Below, piece by piece: positions 60,487 to 64,000 of a DNA stretch of 64,000 bases; within the stretch, counting starts at the first letter, position 1, and the number at the start of each line of letters is the position of its first letter. The notes beneath the pieces are model-generated. The model made no database searches. It was not told where the DNA came from and saw only the letters and a program-made list of their open reading frames with translations. This DNA comes from Thermoanaerobaculia bacterium. GTDB lineage: Bacteria; Acidobacteriota; Thermoanaerobaculia; UBA5066. Where the stretch lies: positions 124,001-188,000 of the forward strand of contig JAJVIN010000028.1 of the NCBI GenBank assembly GCA_022071945.1. Reading direction: 5' to 3'. The translations under genes and the position numbers were made by a program.

Positions 60487-60776
60487 GGCGCAAATACTAC
60501 CGGCGCGCCGGCTGCCCGGCGGCGCGATACGGGATCCGGCTTGGGCGATTCCGACCATGAAATGACCATGAAACTGTCTGTCCCCGTTCCTCTGTTCCTC
60601 TGCCGGTCCTCTGGTTCCTCTCACTCTCGTCGTCCGAGGCTGGCCGCCAGAAGCCGTGGCTGCAAAGCTGGTTCGAGGCGGGGCCCCGGTAGAATCCGCC
60701 CAGACCACCAACGAGCTTCCGCCAATCCCCGGCCGGAGATCAGATCGCGCCCGCGACCTCATGGAGGGCAAGCACC
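60487..60776. other. divergent intergenic region, 290 bases
   Basis: No gene is seen. It carries the putative leaderless promoter of the cupin gene, a perfect palindrome CCGGCGCGCCGG near 60502, and a short CCTCTG/GTTCCTCT microrepeat at about 60590-60622. Confidence 0.4.
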
Positions 60777-61592
60777 TTGGCCACGAAAGACGCCGCTCCC
60801 GCCAGCGTTTCTGAGTACATCTCGGCGTTCCCGCCCGAGGTGAGGAAGATCCTCGAGCGGATCCGCCAGACCGTTCGGGCCGCCGTCCCGGAGGCGGAGG
60901 AGGTGATCTCCTACCGCATGCCGGCGTTCCGGCTCGGCGGGATCCTCCTCTACTTCGCGGCGTTCCGGAGCCACATCGGGGTCTTCCCGCCCTTCTCCGG
61001 CGACGCGAGGCTGGAGAAGGAGCTCGCGCCATGGGCGGGCCCGAAAGGAAACCTCCGGTTCCCGCTCGATCACCCCATCCCGTACGACCTGATCGAGCGG
61101 ATAGCCACGGTCCGAGCCAGGCAGAACGCCGCGAAGGCCGCCTCGAAGACTTCCTCGACCCGGAGGAGCCCGCAGGGGGCGCGATCGAAACGGGTGCCGG
61201 CCTCGCCTCGCGCAATGGGTGTCCGCCCCGGGCAGACGCCCGCGACAGTGAACGAGGCGACGATCGGCCGGTACCTGGAGGGCTTCCGTCGCGGGGACAA
61301 GGCCGCGGTCCTCGCCTGCCTGACCGAGGACGCCGAGTGGGAGGTCCCGGGCGCGTTTGAGGCCCGTGGAAAGGCAGGCTTTGCCGAGCACTTCATCGAG
61401 CCCTGCTTTGCCGGGCTTCCGGAGATCACCGTGACGCGCCACCTGGAGGCAAACAACGTCGTCGTGGCCGAAGGGACGGTGACGACGCACATGAAAGACG
61501 GCTCCGTCGTCCGTCTCGCGTACTGCGATGTCTTCGAGCTGCGCGACGGCCTGATCTGCCGGCTGAAGAGCTACCTCGTCACGCTCGGGTGA
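60777..61592 (+). CDS. DUF1801-SnoaL-like fusion protein
   Basis: 271 residues from a TTG at 60777 with GGAGGG 8 bases upstream. Residues 8-115 are a DUF1801/YdhG-like domain (VSEYISAFPPEVRKILERIR, AEEVISYRMPAFRLGG, IGVFPPFSGD, NLRFPLDHPIPYDLIERI). A basic linker (TRRSPQGARSKR) leads to a SnoaL/NTF2-like domain (about 150-271: IGRYLEGFRRGDKAAVLACL, DAEWEVPGAFEARG, YCDVFELRDGLICRLKSYL). Both domains usually occur as separate small proteins. The frame is unbroken. Function unknown. Confidence 0.8.
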   Translation: MATKDAAPASVSEYISAFPPEVRKILERIRQTVRAAVPEAEEVISYRMPAFRLGGILLYFAAFRSHIGVFPPFSGDARLEKELAPWAGPKGNLRFPLDHPIPYDLIERIATVRARQNAAKAASKTSSTRRSPQGARSKRVPASPRAMGVRPGQTPATVNEATIGRYLEGFRRGDKAAVLACLTEDAEWEVPGAFEARGKAGFAEHFIEPCFAGLPEITVTRHLEANNVVVAEGTVTTHMKDGSVVRLAYCDVFELRDGLICRLKSYLVTLG

Positions 61593-61607
61593 CCGGAGGG
61601 CGGTGGA

Positions 61608-61776
61608 TCCGGCTTGTCGACCGCCTCGCCGATCCGCTCCACCCGGTGGCTCGCCGGCGGCCTGCTCGAAGCGCTGGCGGAGACCCCCCCAGCTCATCCG
61701 CTATCCCGCAATCGATCCTGACCGCCTGCGCGACAGAGTCGTCAGGTTCCTGAAGGCTCATGACGCGTCTCGATGA
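61608..61776 (+). pseudogene. short gene remnant with a poly-C slip
   Basis: Two frames join at a C7 tract at 61684-61690: upstream STRWLAGGLLEALAET, downstream LIRYPAIDPDRLRDRVVRFL and a stop at 61776. The downstream part overlaps the next ATG by 17 bases, as in an operon. The parent family was not identified. It may be the end of a partner gene of the decayed AbiEii-like locus. Confidence 0.35.
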
Positions 61777-62056
61777 ACTGCCGGGAGGTGGGATGGTTCT
61801 TCAAGGTCTGGCGGACCTCCGGTCGGGCACGGTCTCCCCCGCGGCGTGCCTAGTTGACGGCGCCTCCCAGTGGCTTCGTGATCTGGGCCTCGAACTCCCG
61901 GAAAGCGGGTGCCTTCCCGCGGAGCGCGAACTCACCCTCTACCAGCTCCTTTCCGCGACGGCTGAGGACGGCTACTGTCGTTCCAACACTGTGCTCCGCA
62001 AACTCGACAGCTCGACCTTGTTATTGAGACCCTCGACGGCTCCGGAGGAGACGTGA
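61760..62056 (+). CDS. small protein next to the AbiEii-like remnant, C-terminus doubtful
   Basis: 98 codons: MVLQGLADLRSGTVSPAACL, WLRDLGLELPESGCLPAERE, LTLYQLLSATAEDGYCRSNT, VLRKLDS. The first 80 residues look like a real conserved hypothetical (GL.DL..G..[ST]..A.L, a W/LR.LGL..P block, a LY.LL..... block, a R.N..LR.L block). The last 15 residues are low quality, and the following gene's sequence begins in another frame here, so the 3' end was probably cut by a deletion near 62000. Confidence 0.5.
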   Translation: MTRLDELPGGGMVLQGLADLRSGTVSPAACLVDGASQWLRDLGLELPESGCLPAERELTLYQLLSATAEDGYCRSNTVLRKLDSSTLLLRPSTAPEET

Positions 62057-62408
62057 ACGACGTGAGGTCACGAGTGGGTGAGGCCTGGATCCACCTCGTC
62101 CTTGGCCGGCTCGACACTCCACAGAACCTCCTCGCCAACAAGATCACTGCCTCGTGGAACGGCAAGGGCCGAAGGACTTGGCAGACGTCTGGGCCTTGTG
62201 TTGCCTGATGGGGCTCTCCCTGGCCGAGGCACTCGAGAACTCACACGGGAAGACCGCGGATCTCTTTCCCGTCGATGTGGCGCGGCCTCTCCTTCCTGCG
62301 ACAGCATCGGACTGGCGGCTCGTTCGCTGGATCGATGCGCCCCGCGTGGACGGTTCTCTCGCTGACTTTCGCCGGATGGGCGAGAAGCTCCCGTTTCCCG
62401 AGTCGTGA
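62008..62408 (+). pseudogene. AbiEii/AbiGii-like nucleotidyltransferase, truncated and frameshifted
   Basis: Frame one gives QLDLVIETLDGSGGDVNDVR, RVGEAWIHLVLGRLDTPQNL and LLANKIT. One missing base near 62150 shifts it to VERQGPKDLADVWALCCLMG ... WRLVRWIDAPRVDGSLADFR to a stop at 62408. The LDTPxNLLANK[IL]TAL and KDLADVWAL blocks are those of AbiEii-like nucleotidyltransferase toxins. The N-terminal half with the G-S-x-D nucleotide-binding motif is missing. This is a dead toxin-antitoxin-like remnant. Confidence 0.7.
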
Positions 62409-62440
62409 CATACTCTCCTCCAACCACAAGGAGAGATACC

Positions 62441-63814
62441 GTGTCCTTCCCGACCGCTGTTGCCGCGTTTCGTGTTGCCTGCGTCTGTCTTTCTGTTCTT
62501 CTTCCCATGGCAGCACCATTCTCGCCGGCGGGCCAGGCGCGGGCGGCCGAACCCCCGCAAGGAATCGCGGGCATTGAGGAACTCCTCCCGTCTCTCGATG
62601 CTCTCTATCTCGACCTCCATCGAAACCCCGAACTCTCGTTCCAGGAGGAGAAGACCGCCGCGAAACTTGCTTCCCGCCTTCGCTCCTACGGCTACGAGGT
62701 CACAGAGCATGTTGGAGGGCTCGGGATCGTCGGGGTCCTCTCGAACGGGGCTGGCCCGACGGTGATGCTGCGGACGGACATGGACGCCCTCCCGATCCAG
62801 GAGCAGACCGGGCTGCCATACGCCAGCACAGCCACTGTCAAGAACCAGCGAGGAGAGATCGTTCCCGTGATGCACGCGTGCGGGCACGATGTTCACATGA
62901 CAACATGGATGGGCGCGGCCGCACTCCTGGCCCGGTCGAAAGACCGCTGGCGGGGCACGGTCGTTCTTGTCGGTCAGCCGGCCGAGGAGATACTTCAGGG
63001 CGCCCAGGCCATGGTGAAGGATGGCCTCCTCAGCCGATTCCCAAAGCCTGACTTCGTTCTGGGTCTCCATGTGTCGCCCGTCCTTCCGACAGGCCAGATC
63101 GGCATCATCTCCGGCCCCTCATCGTCTGCCTCGAACGCGGTGGACATCACCTTCTTCGGCAAGGGCGGCCACGGAGCGGCGCCACATCGCACGATCGACC
63201 CGATCGTAATGGCGGCGAGGGCGGTCGTCACCCTTCAGACGATTGTGTCGAGGGAGGTGAATCCGTTCGACCACGCCGTTGTCACAGTTGGTACGTTTCA
63301 TGCCGGAACCAAGCGAAACATCATCGGGGACGAAGCTCGACTCGAACTGACGGTCCGTTCCTACAAGCCGGAGATCCAGAAGCAACTTCTGGCCTCCATC
63401 GAGCGGATCGCCAAGGCCGAGGCAGCAGCCGCCGGCGCGCCGAAAGAGCCCGTGGTTTTCGTCGACCCGAAGGAGGCTTCGGAAGTCGTGACCAACGATC
63501 CGGCCCTCTGCACACGACTCGCCGCAGCGCTGCGTCATTCGCTCGGCGAGAAGAACGTCGTTCCCCACGATCCAGTATCGTCCTCGGAAGACTTCGGTGT
63601 TCTCGGCCGGGCTGCCGGCGTTCCTTCAGTTCAGCTCAGACTGGGTGTTTACGAACCCAGCCTGCTGGCTCGATTGAAGGCCGAAGGGAAGACACCTCCC
63701 CTACCTCACACAGCCGGCTTCGCACCCGACCGGGAGAGTTCCTTACGGACCGGCGCCGCAGCACTCTTCTTCTCCGCCATTGAACTCCTCGGGAGCGCGG
63801 GTCCAACCAGGTAG
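62441..63814 (+). CDS. secreted M20 family amidohydrolase/peptidase
   Basis: 457 residues from a GTG at 62441 with AAGGAGAG upstream; an earlier in-frame start at 62405 lacks a site and would precede the signal peptide. The signal peptide spans AFRVACVCLSVLLPMAAPFS and ends near RAAEPP. M20D features: LHRNPELSFQEEKTA, metal ligands in RTDMDALPIQEQTGLPY, MHACGHDVHM, GQPAEEILQGAQAMV and the C-terminal SSSEDFGVLG. A lid-type dimerisation domain spans about 230-350 (FGKGGHGAAPHRTIDPI). Such enzymes hydrolyse N-acyl amino acids or hippurate-like amides; here it acts outside the cytoplasm. Confidence 0.92.
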   Translation: MSFPTAVAAFRVACVCLSVLLPMAAPFSPAGQARAAEPPQGIAGIEELLPSLDALYLDLHRNPELSFQEEKTAAKLASRLRSYGYEVTEHVGGLGIVGVLSNGAGPTVMLRTDMDALPIQEQTGLPYASTATVKNQRGEIVPVMHACGHDVHMTTWMGAAALLARSKDRWRGTVVLVGQPAEEILQGAQAMVKDGLLSRFPKPDFVLGLHVSPVLPTGQIGIISGPSSSASNAVDITFFGKGGHGAAPHRTIDPIVMAARAVVTLQTIVSREVNPFDHAVVTVGTFHAGTKRNIIGDEARLELTVRSYKPEIQKQLLASIERIAKAEAAAAGAPKEPVVFVDPKEASEVVTNDPALCTRLAAALRHSLGEKNVVPHDPVSSSEDFGVLGRAAGVPSVQLRLGVYEPSLLARLKAEGKTPPLPHTAGFAPDRESSLRTGAAALFFSAIELLGSAGPTR

Positions 63815-64000
63815 GGAGATGCGGCCCGGCCTCAGTCGAACGGATTTACCACACGAACCCCCGTGGCCGAGAAGTCTCCGTTACCCACTCCCAATCGGTC
63901 GCAAATAGCAGCAACTGCTCAGAGCCAACCGCTGCACCATGACGGGGCGCACGGCCGGGAAGCCCGTGCCTGCCGGAAGGCCGCCCTCAGGCGCAGTCAG
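63815..64000. other. window end without recognised gene
   Basis: These 186 bases show no supported gene, tRNA or clear terminator. Confidence 0.4.

Noticed and set aside
63815-64000. tRNA gene at the window end
   Set aside because: No cloverleaf with a T-loop GTTCRANYC motif could be formed.

Overview
The window is GC-rich (roughly two thirds G+C by eye) chromosomal DNA packed with genes on both strands. No rRNA, tRNA, CRISPR array, integrase or intact insertion sequence was seen. A giant propeller-type histidine kinase, a Ser/Thr kinase with a TolB-like/TPR tail, Uma2-like and AbiEii-like genes, and an unusually large family of big secreted multi-module proteins suggest an Acidobacteriota-type bacterium, possibly Thermoanaerobaculia. 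That assignment is inference; there is no phylogenetic marker here.

Layout. 1-4.4 kb: end of a secreted propeller protein, YraN, two small unknowns, and a membrane Fe-S oxidoreductase resembling ETF:menaquinone oxidoreductases. 4.5-6.4 kb: a secreted Ig-like protein closed by a clear terminator. 6.5-9.9 kb: a translationally coupled pair, a degenerate CHAT (caspase-like) domain fused to a transglutaminase-like domain, followed by an alpha/beta hydrolase. 9.9-21 kb: Fpg/Nei glycosylase, M23 peptidase, propeller/PAS histidine kinase, Fe-S protein, two tandem secreted paralogues, a CHMI-type tautomerase and a TonB_C-type protein. 21-31.7 kb: Ser/Thr kinase, two large secreted proteins (one with a rhamnogalacturonan-lyase-like N-terminus) and an Uma2-like protein. 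31.8-36.6 kb: leuC-leuD-cimA-leuB, sufficient to turn pyruvate into 2-oxobutyrate by the citramalate route to isoleucine. 36.8-42 kb: thioesterase, a GGP-repeat secreted protein, and a CHASE2 kinase / sigma-54 regulator / FecR operon. 42-45.5 kb: ackA-pta. 45.9-51 kb: a 1711-residue LRR/FN3/BACON/Ig secreted protein.

51-62.4 kb is a decayed accessory zone. Small intact genes (HD hydrolase, outer-membrane barrel, NlpC/P60-like peptidase, membrane protein, an SGNH hydrolase with secreted modules, cupin, a DUF1801-SnoaL fusion) alternate with broken ones: a frameshifted secreted-module gene, a ~139-bp copy of the 3' end of the giant LRR gene, a methyltransferase with a stop and a frameshift, a SHOCT stub, and an AbiEii-like nucleotidyltransferase remnant. 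An intact secreted M20 amidohydrolase closes the window.

Main themes. First, a family of extracellular modules marked by R-T-N-[LV] and I-D-N-x-T-N-D-type motifs is attached to very different partners (propeller-like, lyase-like, LRR/BACON, SGNH esterase). Second, signalling is rich (two histidine kinases, a Ser/Thr kinase, a sigma-54 regulator, FecR). Third, the metabolic genes (Pta-AckA, citramalate route, ETF-quinone-type oxidoreductase) fit a heterotroph that makes acetate and uses flavin-linked electron transfer. The strongest candidate for an undescribed system is the CHAT-like/TGL plus hydrolase pair at 6473-9876.
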